NCBI RefSeq assembly: GCF_020733635.1
Contig: NZ_JAJFZL010000001.1
Coordinates: 4,526,001-4,590,000 of the forward strand
Length of the DNA: 64,000 bases
DNA from: Nocardia spumae
Lineage (GTDB): Bacteria > Actinomycetota > Actinomycetes > Mycobacteriales > Mycobacteriaceae
Reading direction: 5' to 3'
Below, piece after piece: positions 30,323 to 39,510 of the stretch. Positions within the stretch are counted from its first letter, which is position 1. Every line of letters starts with the position of its first letter. Made by a program: the position numbers and the translations under genes. The notes under the pieces are model-generated. The model saw only the letters and a program-made list of their open reading frames with translations, ran no database searches and had not been told where the DNA came from.

Positions 30323-30632
30323 CGGGCGACTTCCGAAATCCGTAACCCCTGTGGTTGCGAAACCCACTACACAGGCGCTTCGCCAGACCAACGGCCGGAA
30401 AGCACCGTCGGTTCTGCGGTACCGAGCGCTACAGTACCGACAGCGGTTACGCAAATGCCGAAGACACTCGCGGGAAACAGCGTACGCGACGTGCGTTACG
30501 CCAAGCAAACACGGGTCCCACCCGCACCCTGGATTCCGAACGACGTTCCCGCACAGTGTGGTAGCCGTCACGGCCGAGATCGATCACACCGCCGCGGAGG
30601 TACCCCGATATCCGTGTCATACGCTGCGATCC

Positions 30633-31514
30633 ATGTCCGATGACCAGCGTCCGGCGCTCGCCGGCGACGATCGCCACGCCCAGGCCAACGCCGCACTCGG
30701 CACCGCCCGGGTGACCCGAACGACGGTCGGCTCGGCGGCCAGCCAGCGCGCCAACCGGCGCTGGTGGGACGCCGACGCCGCCCAGTATCACGACACGCAC
30801 GCCGACTTCCTGGGGGTCGATTCCGACGCCGGGGAGTTCGTCTGGTGCCCGGAGGGCCTGCACGAGGGCGATTGGCATCTGCTCGGCGAGATCACCGGAC
30901 GGCGCGTCCTCGAGGTGGGCTGCGGATCGGCGCCGTGCTCACGATGGCTCGCCGGCCGAGGTGCCCATCCGGTGGGCCTGGATCTGTCGCGCTCGATGCT
31001 CGACCGGGGCCTCGCGGCCATGGCGCGCGGTGGACCGCAGGTGCCGCTGGTACAGGCCGGCGCCGAGGCCTTGCCCTTCGCGGCGGAATCGTTCGACCTG
31101 GCCTGTTCGGCCTTCGGCGCGATCCCGTTCGTCGCCGACGCCGCGCAGGTCATGCGGGAGGTCGCGCGCGTGTTACGGCCCGGGGGGCGATGGGTCTTCT
31201 CGGTCAACCACCCCATGCGCTGGGTCTTCCCCGACGATCCCGGACCGGACGGGCTGCACGCGACGATCCCCTATTTCGATCGCACTCCCTACGTCGAGGT
31301 GGACGGCGACGACGAGCCGATCTACGTCGAGCACCACCGCACCATCGGTGACCGGGTCCGCGACATCGTCGGCGCGGGCCTGATCCTGCTCGACATCGTC
31401 GAGCCCGAGTGGCCGGAGTGGCTGGACCGGGAGTGGGGTCAGTGGAGTCCGCTACGCGGCGAGATCTTCCCCGGCACAGCGATTTTCGTCACCGAGAAGC
31501 CGACGCCGCGCTAG
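30633..31514 (+). CDS. Class I SAM-dependent methyltransferase
   Basis: Product of 293 residues. Motif I GRRVLEVGCGSAPCSRWLA, then GLDLSRSMLDRGLAAM, FDLACSAFGAIPFV and the post-motif VARVLRPGGRWVFSVNHPMRW. The N-terminal SQRANRRWWDADAAQYHDTHADFLG is shared by actinobacterial methyltransferases beside rpsA. The start at 30633 is 7 bases after TACGCT, a leaderless arrangement; the plus-strand frame that stays open back to 28635 is antisense to rpsA. Substrate unknown. Its 3' end overlaps the convergent neighbour by 26 bases. Confidence 0.85.
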   Translation: MSDDQRPALAGDDRHAQANAALGTARVTRTTVGSAASQRANRRWWDADAAQYHDTHADFLGVDSDAGEFVWCPEGLHEGDWHLLGEITGRRVLEVGCGSAPCSRWLAGRGAHPVGLDLSRSMLDRGLAAMARGGPQVPLVQAGAEALPFAAESFDLACSAFGAIPFVADAAQVMREVARVLRPGGRWVFSVNHPMRWVFPDDPGPDGLHATIPYFDRTPYVEVDGDDEPIYVEHHRTIGDRVRDIVGAGLILLDIVEPEWPEWLDREWGQWSPLRGEIFPGTAIFVTEKPTPR

Positions 31515-32250
31515 CCCGCGCGGCCCGCGGCAACGGCGGCGACGCGGGCTTGCCGTCGGAGGCCGGCTTCTGCTGAGGTATCGGCGTGGTCTCGCCGGGG
31601 TCCGGCTTCGCCGGTGCGGCCGGCGGCTTCTCGGACTTCGACTCGCCGGTCGCGGCCTCGTCCGCCCCGGCGAACGCGGGCAGCGCCGCGAAACGCGGAT
31701 CGACCCGCGCACTTCGGCTGACCTGGGTGATCCACCGGCGCGCACGGGTCAGCGGATGGTCCGGGAACTGCGGATCCCAGCGCGCGTCGTCGGCGACGTT
31801 GTAGGGCAGTTTGCCCTTGATCTCCGGCGCGTACGGATGCGGCGGGAACATGTTCGCGAATCCGACCTTCGGCACCACCGCGGCCTCGCGGACGCCGGAC
31901 CGGCCGGTCTCCGGGCACATGATCTTCAGAATCGCACTGCAGGTGGCCTTGGGGATGACGATCCCGGCGGTGAAGCCGAGTCCGCTCGCCTGGTCGGCGA
32001 GGGGGAACTTCTCCAGCCGCAGCAGGGCCGGCTGCGAGTCCACGGTGATGGCGTGGGCCTCGATCAGGCAGCCGAACTCGGACTGCAGTTCGGTGAGACG
32101 GCGGCGCAACGTGTCGAGTTCGGACAGCGGGGCGGGTAAGTCCGGTACCAGATCGATATAGCTCAGCGTGATGATGTCACGGGTGGCCGGATTCCCCCAC
32201 GTGGTCTGGTCAAGCTGCTGCAATCCCCCGGTTTCGAACACGATTGGCAC
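31489..32250 (-). CDS. Conserved actinobacterial protein of unknown function with Pro/Ala-rich tail
   Basis: Product of 253 residues. Residues 1-~185 look folded (TTWGNPATRDIITLSYIDLVPD, IKGKLPYNVADDARWDPQFP) and the remaining ~65 are a low-complexity Pro/Ala/Lys tail. No signal peptide. GTG start at 32250 with TAGCTT 6 bases upstream (leaderless). The 3' end overlaps the convergent methyltransferase by 26 bases. I recall similar proteins as hypotheticals in Nocardia and Rhodococcus; function unknown. Confidence 0.65.
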   Translation of the reverse strand: MPIVFETGGLQQLDQTTWGNPATRDIITLSYIDLVPDLPAPLSELDTLRRRLTELQSEFGCLIEAHAITVDSQPALLRLEKFPLADQASGLGFTAGIVIPKATCSAILKIMCPETGRSGVREAAVVPKVGFANMFPPHPYAPEIKGKLPYNVADDARWDPQFPDHPLTRARRWITQVSRSARVDPRFAALPAFAGADEAATGESKSEKPPAAPAKPDPGETTPIPQQKPASDGKPASPPLPRAARASAASASR

Positions 32251-32358
32251 CTAACCAAGCTACCCATCTGTGACCTTTTCGCACTTCCTGGGGCATTTTG
32301 TGTTCAAGGCGTGACCAGCTGGTAATAAATCCCGGACTAAACGGGCGTCAGGTTTGTT

Positions 32359-32538
32359 TTACTCGGGGGTGTCCCCCGCCCGGCGCGGGGACCGGCCGGC
32401 CTGGTCGAGCGCCATGCGCAAGGCGTACTCGATCTGAGCGTTGATGCTGCGCAGGTCGTCGGCCGCCCACTTGGCGATCGCCTCGTGGACGGCCGGGTCG
32501 AGCCGCACCAGCACCTTCTTCGGCTCGCGCTTGACCAT
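32359..32538 (-). CDS. Ribbon-helix-helix (Arc/HicB-like) DNA-binding protein
   Basis: Short gene of 59 residues. The sequence VKREPKKVLVRLDPAVHEAIAKWAADDLRSINAQIEYALR fits a beta strand (KVLVRLDPAVH) plus two helices, as in Arc/MetJ repressors and HicB-type antitoxins. Its ATG shares the A of the preceding gene's stop (TGATG at 32540-32536), so it is translationally coupled to the SPFH gene. No HicA-like toxin is present. Most likely an autoregulator of the operon acting on the palindrome at 33511-33522; this is inference. Confidence 0.82.
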   Translation of the reverse strand: MVKREPKKVLVRLDPAVHEAIAKWAADDLRSINAQIEYALRMALDQAGRSPRRAGDTPE

Positions 32539-33491
32539 CAGTGATACAGGGTGCCGGTGTTGACCACGGGCTGGGTGGAGCGATCACCACACAGCACCAC
32601 CAGCAGATTCGACACCATCGACGCCCGGCGTTCCTCGTCGAGTTCGACCATGCCCTCATCGGTCAGGCGCTGCAGCGCCATTCCCACCATGCCGACCGCG
32701 CCCTCGACGATCCGGCTGCGCGCGGCCACCACCTGCGCGGCCTGCTGGCGCACCAGCATCGCCTGCGCGATCTCCGGTGCGTAGGCCAGATGCGTGATGC
32801 GGGCCTCGATGATCTCGACACCGGCCAGTGCCGTGCGGTCGCGCAGTTCCGCGGTCAACTCCTCGGCCACCTCGGTGCCGTTGCGCAGGCTGGTGCGGGC
32901 CGGGTCGCCGCCGGGAGCGTCGGGCCCGGCGGCGGCGCGCGCCCCCACGGACGGACCCGGGTACGGCGCATCGGGCGCGGCATCGTAGGGATGCACGGTG
33001 GCCAGATGCCGGACGGCGGCCTCGGACTGCGTCTGCACGTATTCCTCGTGATCGTCGACGGCGAAGGCGGATTTGAAGCTGTCGACCACGCGATAGACCA
33101 CCACCGCGGCGATCTCCACCGGATTGCCGTCGGAATCGTTGACCTTCAGTTTCTGGGTCTCGAAGTTACTCACCCGCAACGAGATCCGACGTTTGGTGGT
33201 CAGCGGGACCACCCAATAGAACCCGGCGTCGCTCACCGATCCGATATAGCGGCCGAAGAACTGCAGCACCTTGGCCTCGTTCGGGCTCACCGTGGTGAGA
33301 CCGGTGAGCCCGATGACGGCCACCGCCAGAATCACGTATCCGGCGACGGCTCCGACCGCCGGGCCCGCACCGCCGCCGGACCCGGCGGAGGCGGATGCGG
33401 CGATGCCGCCGATCAATCCGGCGGCACCGACGATCAGCAGCACCAAGAGCAGCAAGAACCCGTTCAGCCGGAAGGCGGGACGCAGGGACAT
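32538..33491 (-). CDS. SPFH/band 7 (stomatin-like) membrane protein
   Basis: Product of 317 residues. Two hydrophobic segments at the N-terminus ([40 protein letters not shown]), then the band 7 domain ([63 protein letters not shown]) and a helical C-terminus ([21 protein letters not shown]). Such proteins form membrane scaffold oligomers, sometimes with NfeD or protease partners; none is present here. GGAGG lies 6 bases before the ATG at 33491. Coupled to the ribbon-helix-helix gene. Confidence 0.9.
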   Translation of the reverse strand: MSLRPAFRLNGFLLLLVLLIVGAAGLIGGIAASASAGSGGGAGPAVGAVAGYVILAVAVIGLTGLTTVSPNEAKVLQFFGRYIGSVSDAGFYWVVPLTTKRRISLRVSNFETQKLKVNDSDGNPVEIAAVVVYRVVDSFKSAFAVDDHEEYVQTQSEAAVRHLATVHPYDAAPDAPYPGPSVGARAAAGPDAPGGDPARTSLRNGTEVAEELTAELRDRTALAGVEIIEARITHLAYAPEIAQAMLVRQQAAQVVAARSRIVEGAVGMVGMALQRLTDEGMVELDEERRASMVSNLLVVLCGDRSTQPVVNTGTLYH

Positions 33492-33510
33492 GACATCCTC
33501 CCAATATTGA

Positions 33511-33522
33511 AGTGATATCACT
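33511..33522. promoter_or_regulatory. Palindrome AGTGATATCACT before the SPFH-RHH operon
   Basis: Perfect 12-base palindrome 20 bases upstream of the SPFH ATG, in an AT-rich patch with a TATTGA/CAATAT box. Its position fits an operator over the promoter, most simply for the RHH protein encoded in the operon. Confidence 0.55.
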
Positions 33523-33562
33523 ACGATAGCGCGAGGATATTCCGCGCGTCCAGCGCCGCAGG

Positions 33563-34927
33563 TCAGGCCGGTCGGATGTTGCGGTTGAACCGGAACAGGT
33601 TGGCGGGGTCGTATTCGGACTTGAGCGCCCGCAGGCGGGCATAGGTTCCGGCCTCGTATCCGGCGCGGGTCTGTTCCTCATCGGCCCACTCACCGGCTCC
33701 GTAGAGGAAGTTCAGGTTGTGGCCCATCGTCCACGGCGCCAGCGTCTTCGCGACCAGATCGTGGTACTCGCGCAGGTCGGCGCCCTCGGCGCCGGGCATG
33801 GTGATGATCCGCGAGGCGTATTCGGCCGCACGGTGATCCATCGCGATCGCGGCGGGTCCCGGCCGGCGCAGCGCACCACCGAGATGCCGGAATCCGGCGA
33901 CCGCCGGTACCGGCGCATCCGGTCCGGTGATGTCGAGGAAGGCCGACGCGGCGTCCGCGGTGAGATCCGACAGCAGAGCGTTGGTCGAGGTGTAGGCGTG
34001 CGGGAAGCTCGGGTCGCGATAGATGGTGTGGGTATCGCGATAGGGCATGGCCCGCAGATCATCGGTGAGCCGCGCGCCGACCGCACGCAGCGGCCGGACC
34101 AATTCCTCCCCCTCGGCCGCGGATCCGGTACTCGCGATGGTGATCGTCGCGAGATAGCGCCCGCGCAGCGGCGCCGGAATCGCCTCGACATCGGGCATCG
34201 TCATCATGGTGATCGCCGAGGTCACCGTCTCGGGCACGTCGGCGGTCCACTGCCGCCAGGCCTCGAGCGCCGGTTCCACCAGTGCGGTGTCGAAGACCAG
34301 CCGGCCGCCGTAGACCTCGGTGATCGGGAACAGTTCCACCTCCATTCCGGTGACCACGCCGAAGTTGCCACCGGAACCCAGTGCGGCGCCGAATAATTCG
34401 TCGCCGGGCACGAGCCGGCGCAAGCGGCCGTCGGCCGTCACCAGTTCCAGCGCCCGGACCCGGTCGGCGGCATATCCGAAGGTGCGCGCCAGGATGCCCA
34501 GCCCACCCCCGAGGTGGTAGCCGACCACCCCGACCGACGGGGAGGATCCGTTGAGCGGCGCCAGCCCGTGCACGACCGCCGCCGCGATCAGCGCCTCGGC
34601 TTGCACACCCGCGGCGACCCACGCGGTGCGGGCCGCCGCGTCGACTCGCACCTCGGTCATCCGCCGGGTGCTGATCAGCACCCCGCCCTCGGCGGGCACC
34701 GACAGACCGTGACCGGTGGCCTGCACGGCGATCGGAAGCCGGTGACGGGCCGCGAATTCCACCGCGGCGCGGACATCTTCGGCGTGGACCGCGCCGACCA
34801 CCAGATCGGGACGGTGGGTGTACGCGGTCTGGAAGCCGGCGATCTCGGCGTCGTAGCCGTCCTCACCCGGGCGGAAGATCGGGCCGGTGACGGCGGGGCG
34901 TTCGCTGGGGAAGGTCGAATTCGTCAT
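33563..34927 (-). CDS. FAD-linked oxidoreductase of the berberine-bridge-enzyme type
   Basis: PCMH-fold flavoenzyme of 454 residues. FAD-binding half: RPDLVVGAVHAEDVRAAVEFA, QATGHGLSVPAEGG (the His of the GGH-like site for covalent FAD), VGYHLGGGLGILARTFG and GGNFGVVTGMEVELFP; the C-terminal BBE segment is YDPANLFRFNRNIRPA. The Cys used for a second covalent FAD link is not seen in GSSPSVGVVGYH, so at most one link is expected. Substrate unknown (sugars, alcohols or aromatic compounds in the family). Divergent from a LysR regulator across a 71-base AT-rich gap, so probably its target. Confidence 0.85.
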   Translation of the reverse strand: MTNSTFPSERPAVTGPIFRPGEDGYDAEIAGFQTAYTHRPDLVVGAVHAEDVRAAVEFAARHRLPIAVQATGHGLSVPAEGGVLISTRRMTEVRVDAAARTAWVAAGVQAEALIAAAVVHGLAPLNGSSPSVGVVGYHLGGGLGILARTFGYAADRVRALELVTADGRLRRLVPGDELFGAALGSGGNFGVVTGMEVELFPITEVYGGRLVFDTALVEPALEAWRQWTADVPETVTSAITMMTMPDVEAIPAPLRGRYLATITIASTGSAAEGEELVRPLRAVGARLTDDLRAMPYRDTHTIYRDPSFPHAYTSTNALLSDLTADAASAFLDITGPDAPVPAVAGFRHLGGALRRPGPAAIAMDHRAAEYASRIITMPGAEGADLREYHDLVAKTLAPWTMGHNLNFLYGAGEWADEEQTRAGYEAGTYARLRALKSEYDPANLFRFNRNIRPA

Positions 34928-34998
34928 GCCTTGAACTCTGCCGCCGGTCAAATGATAAGTAAAACAGATAGTTCTTCTCGATACTAGAATCAGAAGTT

Positions 34999-35910
34999 AT
35001 GGAGCTACGGCAGTTGCGCTACTTCGTCACCGTCGCCGAGGAAGCCAATTTCACCCGCGCGGCACAGCGGCTGCATCTCGCACAACCCGGGCTCTCGGCC
35101 CAGATCCGGCAGTTGGAACGCGAACTCGGACAGCCGCTGCTGGATCGCTCGGGCCGGACGGTGACGCTGACCGCCGCCGGCGCGGCCGTCCTGCCACACG
35201 CGCGCGCGGCACTGGAAGCGGCACAACGGGTTTCCCATACCGTCGACGAATTCACCGGACTGTTGCGCGGTCAGGTCCGAGTGGGGCTCATCTCCGGCGC
35301 CGCGACCGAGGAGTTCGATGTCGCCACCGTGCTCACCGCCTTCCACCGCGATCATCCGCAGGTCGGCATCAGCCTCACCGAGGACACCACCGACCGGATG
35401 CTCGCCGCACTGGCCCACGGCACCCTCGATATCGCGCTGGTCGGATTGACCGGCGCCGAAGTCGACGAGAGTCTCGGCATCGATGTCGTCTTCGATACCC
35501 GTCTCGACGCGGCGGTCGCGTCCGGCAACGACGAATTCGGTTCCCGCATCACGCTGTCGGATCTGCGCGATCGGCCGCTGATCTGCCTGCCCCGGGGCAC
35601 CGGCATCCGCGGCGTGCTCGAACGCGCCTGTGCCGCCGCCGGATTCGAGCCGCGAGTGGAATTCGAAGCCGCCGCGCCGCCGTTGCTGATCCAGCTCGCC
35701 GCCGGCGGTCTCGGCATCGCCGTGGTCCCGGCCCTGACCGCCGATCAGGCGACGGCGGCCGGTGTCCGCATGGTCGAGCTCGCCGATCCCGCGCTCCACG
35801 GACAGCTGGCGCTGGTCTGGCGCCGGGACAGGGCGGCGAGTCCGGCGGCGAAAGTCCTGCTCGGACAGCTGCGCATCGCCCTGGGCGGATGGAAGCGCCG
35901 GTCCCGGTAA
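34999..35910 (+). CDS. LysR family transcriptional regulator
   Basis: Product of 303 residues. The N-terminal winged helix is standard (MELRQLRYFVTVAEEANFTR, LAQPGLSAQIRQLERELG) and the periplasmic-binding-like effector domain follows (GQVRVGLISGAATEEF). It is divergent from the FAD oxidoreductase gene, the usual arrangement for a LysR regulator and its target. No coinducer can be deduced. Ends 6 bases from the convergent second LysR gene. Confidence 0.92.
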   Translation: MELRQLRYFVTVAEEANFTRAAQRLHLAQPGLSAQIRQLERELGQPLLDRSGRTVTLTAAGAAVLPHARAALEAAQRVSHTVDEFTGLLRGQVRVGLISGAATEEFDVATVLTAFHRDHPQVGISLTEDTTDRMLAALAHGTLDIALVGLTGAEVDESLGIDVVFDTRLDAAVASGNDEFGSRITLSDLRDRPLICLPRGTGIRGVLERACAAAGFEPRVEFEAAAPPLLIQLAAGGLGIAVVPALTADQATAAGVRMVELADPALHGQLALVWRRDRAASPAAKVLLGQLRIALGGWKRRSR

Positions 35911-35916
35911 CTCATC

Positions 35917-36810
35917 TCACCGCGCCCCCAGCGCGAGGCCGCACGCCTGTGCGTATCCGCGTACGAGGGGGCGCGAGTCGTCGGCGCGCCAGACCAGGGC
36001 GAGCTCGCTCGCGGTGATACCGCGCACCGCGCGCGCGACCACACCGTCGTGCGCCACCAGCGCCACATTGCCGGCCGCGACGAGTACCACACCGTCGCCG
36101 TTCACCAGCGCCTCGTAGGTTTCCTCGGTACTCGCGATCTCCGCGCCGACGACCGGGGGCCGGCCCCCGCGCGCGTCGAGGGCCAGCCAGTAGTCGCGCA
36201 ACTCCGCCGCGGATTCCGGCAGTGCGAGAAACGGCTCGTCGAGCAGATCGGCGAAATCGATCACCGTGCGCGACGCGAGCCGGTGGTGTTCGGGCAGCGC
36301 CACCATGCGCGACTCCCGGGCCACCACGATCCAACGGAAACGATCCGGTTCGGCCAGTGGCAGCCAGACGAAGGCCAGATCCGCACTTCCGTCGGCGAGG
36401 CCCGCCGTCGGATCCGACCAGCCCGATTGGCGGAGTACCAGCTTCGCGTCCGGGAAGGCGGCGGCGAAGCGCGACCGAATCGCCGGCAGCAGACCACGTC
36501 CCGGACTGGTGCTGATCCCGATGGTCACCGTTGCGCTCTGGCCCGCTTTCGCGCCCTCCACCTCGACGAGGGCCGCGCCCCAGTCCGCCAGCAGCGTCCG
36601 AGCGTGTGGCAGCAGCGCATGTCCGACCGGGGTCAATCGCACCGCGCGACCGTCGCGGTCGAACAGCGGTGCGCCGAGTTGCCGTTCCAGCATGCGGATC
36701 TGCTTCGACAGCGCGGGCTGGGACATGAACAACGCCTCGGCCGCGCGGGTGAAGTTCAACTCCTCGGCGACAGCGACGAAGTAGCGCAGATCCCGCCCGT
36801 GCACATCCAT
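35917..36810 (-). CDS. LysR family transcriptional regulator, divergent from an SDR gene
   Basis: Product of 297 residues from ATG 36810. HTH: DLRYFVAVAEELNFTRAAEALF and MSQPALSKQIRMLERQLGAP; effector domain from VTIGISTSPGRGLLPAI. It is separated by 91 bases from the divergent SDR gene, and a perfect T-N11-A type palindrome lies over its own start, pointing to autorepression and control of the SDR. Not closely similar to the neighbouring LysR protein. Confidence 0.92.
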   Translation of the reverse strand: MDVHGRDLRYFVAVAEELNFTRAAEALFMSQPALSKQIRMLERQLGAPLFDRDGRAVRLTPVGHALLPHARTLLADWGAALVEVEGAKAGQSATVTIGISTSPGRGLLPAIRSRFAAAFPDAKLVLRQSGWSDPTAGLADGSADLAFVWLPLAEPDRFRWIVVARESRMVALPEHHRLASRTVIDFADLLDEPFLALPESAAELRDYWLALDARGGRPPVVGAEIASTEETYEALVNGDGVVLVAAGNVALVAHDGVVARAVRGITASELALVWRADDSRPLVRGYAQACGLALGAR

Positions 36811-36823
36811 AACCAATGGTTAT
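36809..36823. promoter_or_regulatory. LysR-type T-N11-A box between lysR and SDR genes
   Basis: ATAACCA (36809-36815), one base, TGGTTAT (36817-36823): perfect 7-base arms. T36810 and A36822 with 11 bases between fit the LysR box. It overlaps the lysR start codon, as expected for an autoregulated LysR gene. Confidence 0.7.
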
Positions 36824-36901
36824 AGCGAAGGGACTTGGACGCCGCCACTGGGAACAGGCGAGGATTTCCCTCGTCACCGACACAACACCCGAGGAGCACT
36901 C

Positions 36902-37744
36902 GTGAGCACCACCAAAGTCTGGCTGATCACCGGCGCGAGCAGCGGTTTCGGCCGCGCGATCGCCCAGAACGCGATCGCGGCCGGCGATACCGTCATCGCG
37001 GTCGCGCGGCGCACCGCCGCACTCGACGATCTGGTCGCCGCCCACCCGGACCGGATCGAGGCCGTCGCCCTCGATGTCACCGACACCCAGGGGATCGACA
37101 CCGTCGTCGCCGACGTGATCGCCCGCTACGGACGCATCGATGTGCTGGTCAACAACGCCGGCCGCACCCAGGTCGGCGCCGTCGAGGAGACCACCGACGG
37201 CGAGCTGCGCGATCTGTTCGATCTGCACCTGTTCGGCCCCGCCGCCCTCACCCGCGCCGTGCTGCCGCAGATGCGCGCCCAGCGCAGCGGCGCCATCGTC
37301 ATGATGAGCAGTGTGGGCGGGCAGATGTCGTTCGCCGGCTTCTCCGCCTACAGCGCCACCAAATTCGCGCTGGAGGGCCTGTCGGAGGCGTTGGCCGACG
37401 AGGTCGCTCCCTTCGGCATCCGGGTCCTGGTCGTGGAGCCGGGCGCCTTCCGTACCGGCCTGTTCGGTGCCGGCGCGGCCTATTTCAGCGCCGAATCCGA
37501 GGTCTACACCGACACCTCGGGCAAGACCCGGCGCATGATCGAGGGCGGTGACGGCACCCAGCCGGGTGATCCGGCCAAGGCGGCGGCCGCCATCCGCGCG
37601 GCGCTCGAGGCCGAGCGCACACCGCTGCGGCTGCCGCTGGGCGGCGATTCGGTCGATACGCTGCTCGGCCACCTCGATACCGTGCGCGATGAGATCCAGA
37701 CCTGGGAGAAGGTCTCGCGCGCAACGGCATTCGACGAGAACTGA
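36902..37744 (+). CDS. Short-chain dehydrogenase/reductase
   Basis: Rossmann-fold NAD(P)-dependent oxidoreductase of 280 residues. Cofactor motif LITGASSGFGRAIAQ near residue 9, NNAG at VLVNNAGRTQVG, catalytic Ser in MMSSVGGQMSF and the YxxxK pair in SAYSATKFALEGL, then VVEPGAFRTG. GASSGFG and VARR favour NADP(H). The PGAFRTGLF pattern is common in classical SDRs of unknown substrate. GTG start with GAGGAG upstream. Probably controlled by the divergent LysR protein. Confidence 0.92.
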   Translation: MSTTKVWLITGASSGFGRAIAQNAIAAGDTVIAVARRTAALDDLVAAHPDRIEAVALDVTDTQGIDTVVADVIARYGRIDVLVNNAGRTQVGAVEETTDGELRDLFDLHLFGPAALTRAVLPQMRAQRSGAIVMMSSVGGQMSFAGFSAYSATKFALEGLSEALADEVAPFGIRVLVVEPGAFRTGLFGAGAAYFSAESEVYTDTSGKTRRMIEGGDGTQPGDPAKAAAAIRAALEAERTPLRLPLGGDSVDTLLGHLDTVRDEIQTWEKVSRATAFDEN

Positions 37745-37768
37745 CCCCGCCCGGTCCGACGCACCCGG

Positions 37769-38563
37769 CTACAGGATTCGGGACAGGAAGGCCTGGGTGC
37801 GCTCGTGCTGTGGATTCGCCAGCACCGCACGGGGATCCCCGGCCTCCACGACCACACCCCCGTCCATGAACACCAGCTGGTCGGCTACCTCACGGGCGAA
37901 ACCCATTTCGTGGGTCACCACCACCATGGTCATCCCCGAGTGCGCCAATTCCCGCATGACCGTGAGGACTTCGCCGACCAGCTCCGGATCGAGGGCGGAG
38001 GTGGGTTCGTCGAACAGCATCAGTTTCGGATCCATCGCCAGCGCGCGGGCGATCGCCACTCGCTGCTGCTGCCCGCCCGACAGCTGGGCCGGATACGCGT
38101 CGGCCTTGTCCGCCAAGCCGACGCGGTCCAGCAATTCGCGGGCCCGCGCCAGCGCATCGGATTTCCCGACCTTCTTCACGTGGATCGGCGCCTCGATCAC
38201 ATTCGCCAGCGCCGTCCGGTGCGGAAACAGATTGAAATGCTGGAACACCATGCCGATATCGCGGCGCTGGCGGGCCGACTCCCGCGGATGCAGTTCGTAG
38301 AGTTTACCGCCCTTCTCCCGATAGCCGACCAGATCGCCGTCGACGTAGAGCCGGCCGGCGTTGACCTGCTCCAGATGGTTGATGCAGCGAAGGAAGGTCG
38401 ACTTCCCCGATCCCGAGGGCCCGATCAGGCACATCACCTGTCCGCGCGCGACCTCGAGCGTCACTCCCTGGAGCACGCGCAGCGCGCCGAAGTTCTTGCA
38501 GACCTGCTGGGCCCGGATCATCGGGACCTCGGCCCCGGCCGGAGGCGTTGGCGCAGTGCTCAT
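37769..38563 (-). CDS. Polar amino-acid ABC transporter, ATP-binding protein (GlnQ type)
   Basis: Product of 264 residues. Walker [21 protein letters not shown]-loop [12 protein letters not shown], signature [15 protein letters not shown], Walker [15 protein letters not shown] and [21 protein letters not shown], all as in GlnQ/HisP. Third gene of a binding protein-permease-ATPase operon; its ATG overlaps the permease stop by 4 bases (ATGA). Converges on the SDR gene. Confidence 0.95.
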   Translation of the reverse strand: MSTAPTPPAGAEVPMIRAQQVCKNFGALRVLQGVTLEVARGQVMCLIGPSGSGKSTFLRCINHLEQVNAGRLYVDGDLVGYREKGGKLYELHPRESARQRRDIGMVFQHFNLFPHRTALANVIEAPIHVKKVGKSDALARARELLDRVGLADKADAYPAQLSGGQQQRVAIARALAMDPKLMLFDEPTSALDPELVGEVLTVMRELAHSGMTMVVVTHEMGFAREVADQLVFMDGGVVVEAGDPRAVLANPQHERTQAFLSRIL

Positions 38564-39510
38564 TTACCGGCCTCCGTGGTGTGCGTGGCGGTGGCCAGCG
38601 CCCGCAGCTGCCGCCCGGTCAGTTGGCGGGTGGCTCCGCGCGAGTAGTACCGCTCGAGATAGAACTGACCGACCATCAGGACGCTGGTGATCGCCAGATA
38701 CCAGGTCGCGCTGACCAGCAGGAGCGGAATCGGCTGGAAGTTGATGCCGTAGATGTCGCGGGCACGGCCGTACAGGTCGGTGGTCAACGGGATCGCCGTC
38801 ACCAGCGCGGTGGTCTTGAGCATCGAGATCAGCTCGTTCCCGGTCGGCGGAATGATCACCCGCATCGCCTGGGGCAACACGGTGCGGCGCATGGTCTGCC
38901 CCCACGACATGCCCAGCGCGACCGAGGCCTCCCGCTGGCCCTCACCGACCGAATTGATACCGGCCCGCACGATTTCGGCCATGTACGCGGCCTCGTTCAG
39001 GCCCAGCCCGATCATCGCGAAGATGAACGGCTGCGACCAGTCCTGGACGTCCCACGTCACGAATTGCGGTCCGACGAACGGGACTCCGAGCTGAATCGAC
39101 TTGTACAACGCCGGGAACAGACCCCAGAACACCAGTTGGATGTAGACCGGGGTGCCGCGGAAGATCCACAGATACACCCACGCCACCGAGCGCAGCACCG
39201 GATTGGGCGACAACCGCATGACCGCGAGCAGCACACCGAGAATCACGCCGATCGCCATCGCCAGGACGGTCAGCTCGAGGGTGACCACCGCCCCTTCGGA
39301 GATGCGCCGATCGAACAGGTACTTCCAGTAGGTGTCCCAGCGATACGCCGGATTCGTGGCCGCGCCGTAGACGAACAGCGCCAGCAGGATCAGCAGGATC
39401 GCGGCGGCGATCCAGCGTCCCGGCCGCCGCAGCGGTACTGCTTCGATCGTCTCCGGCGGCGATGCGGTGTCCGCATCCCGCCGATCGGGGTCCTGCGCCG
39501 ACATGTGCAC
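38560..39510 (-). CDS. Polar amino-acid ABC transporter, permease
   Basis: Product of 316 residues with about five or six membrane helices ([60 protein letters not shown]) and the EAA cytoplasmic loop [20 protein letters not shown] that couples to the ATPase. His/Glu/Gln/Arg permease family. The start GTG at 39510 follows the binding-protein stop directly; an ATG at 39504 is possible. A single permease suggests a homodimeric channel. Confidence 0.94.
   Translation of the reverse strand: MHMSAQDPDRRDADTASPPETIEAVPLRRPGRWIAAAILLILLALFVYGAATNPAYRWDTYWKYLFDRRISEGAVVTLELTVLAMAIGVILGVLLAVMRLSPNPVLRSVAWVYLWIFRGTPVYIQLVFWGLFPALYKSIQLGVPFVGPQFVTWDVQDWSQPFIFAMIGLGLNEAAYMAEIVRAGINSVGEGQREASVALGMSWGQTMRRTVLPQAMRVIIPPTGNELISMLKTTALVTAIPLTTDLYGRARDIYGINFQPIPLLLVSATWYLAITSVLMVGQFYLERYYSRGATRQLTGRQLRALATATHTTEAGK

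Noticed and set aside
28635..30632. Very long plus-strand open frame running into the 30633 methyltransferase
   Set aside because: It is antisense to rpsA over most of its length. The frame is open because of codon bias in rpsA, and the methyltransferase has its own promoter and start at 30633.
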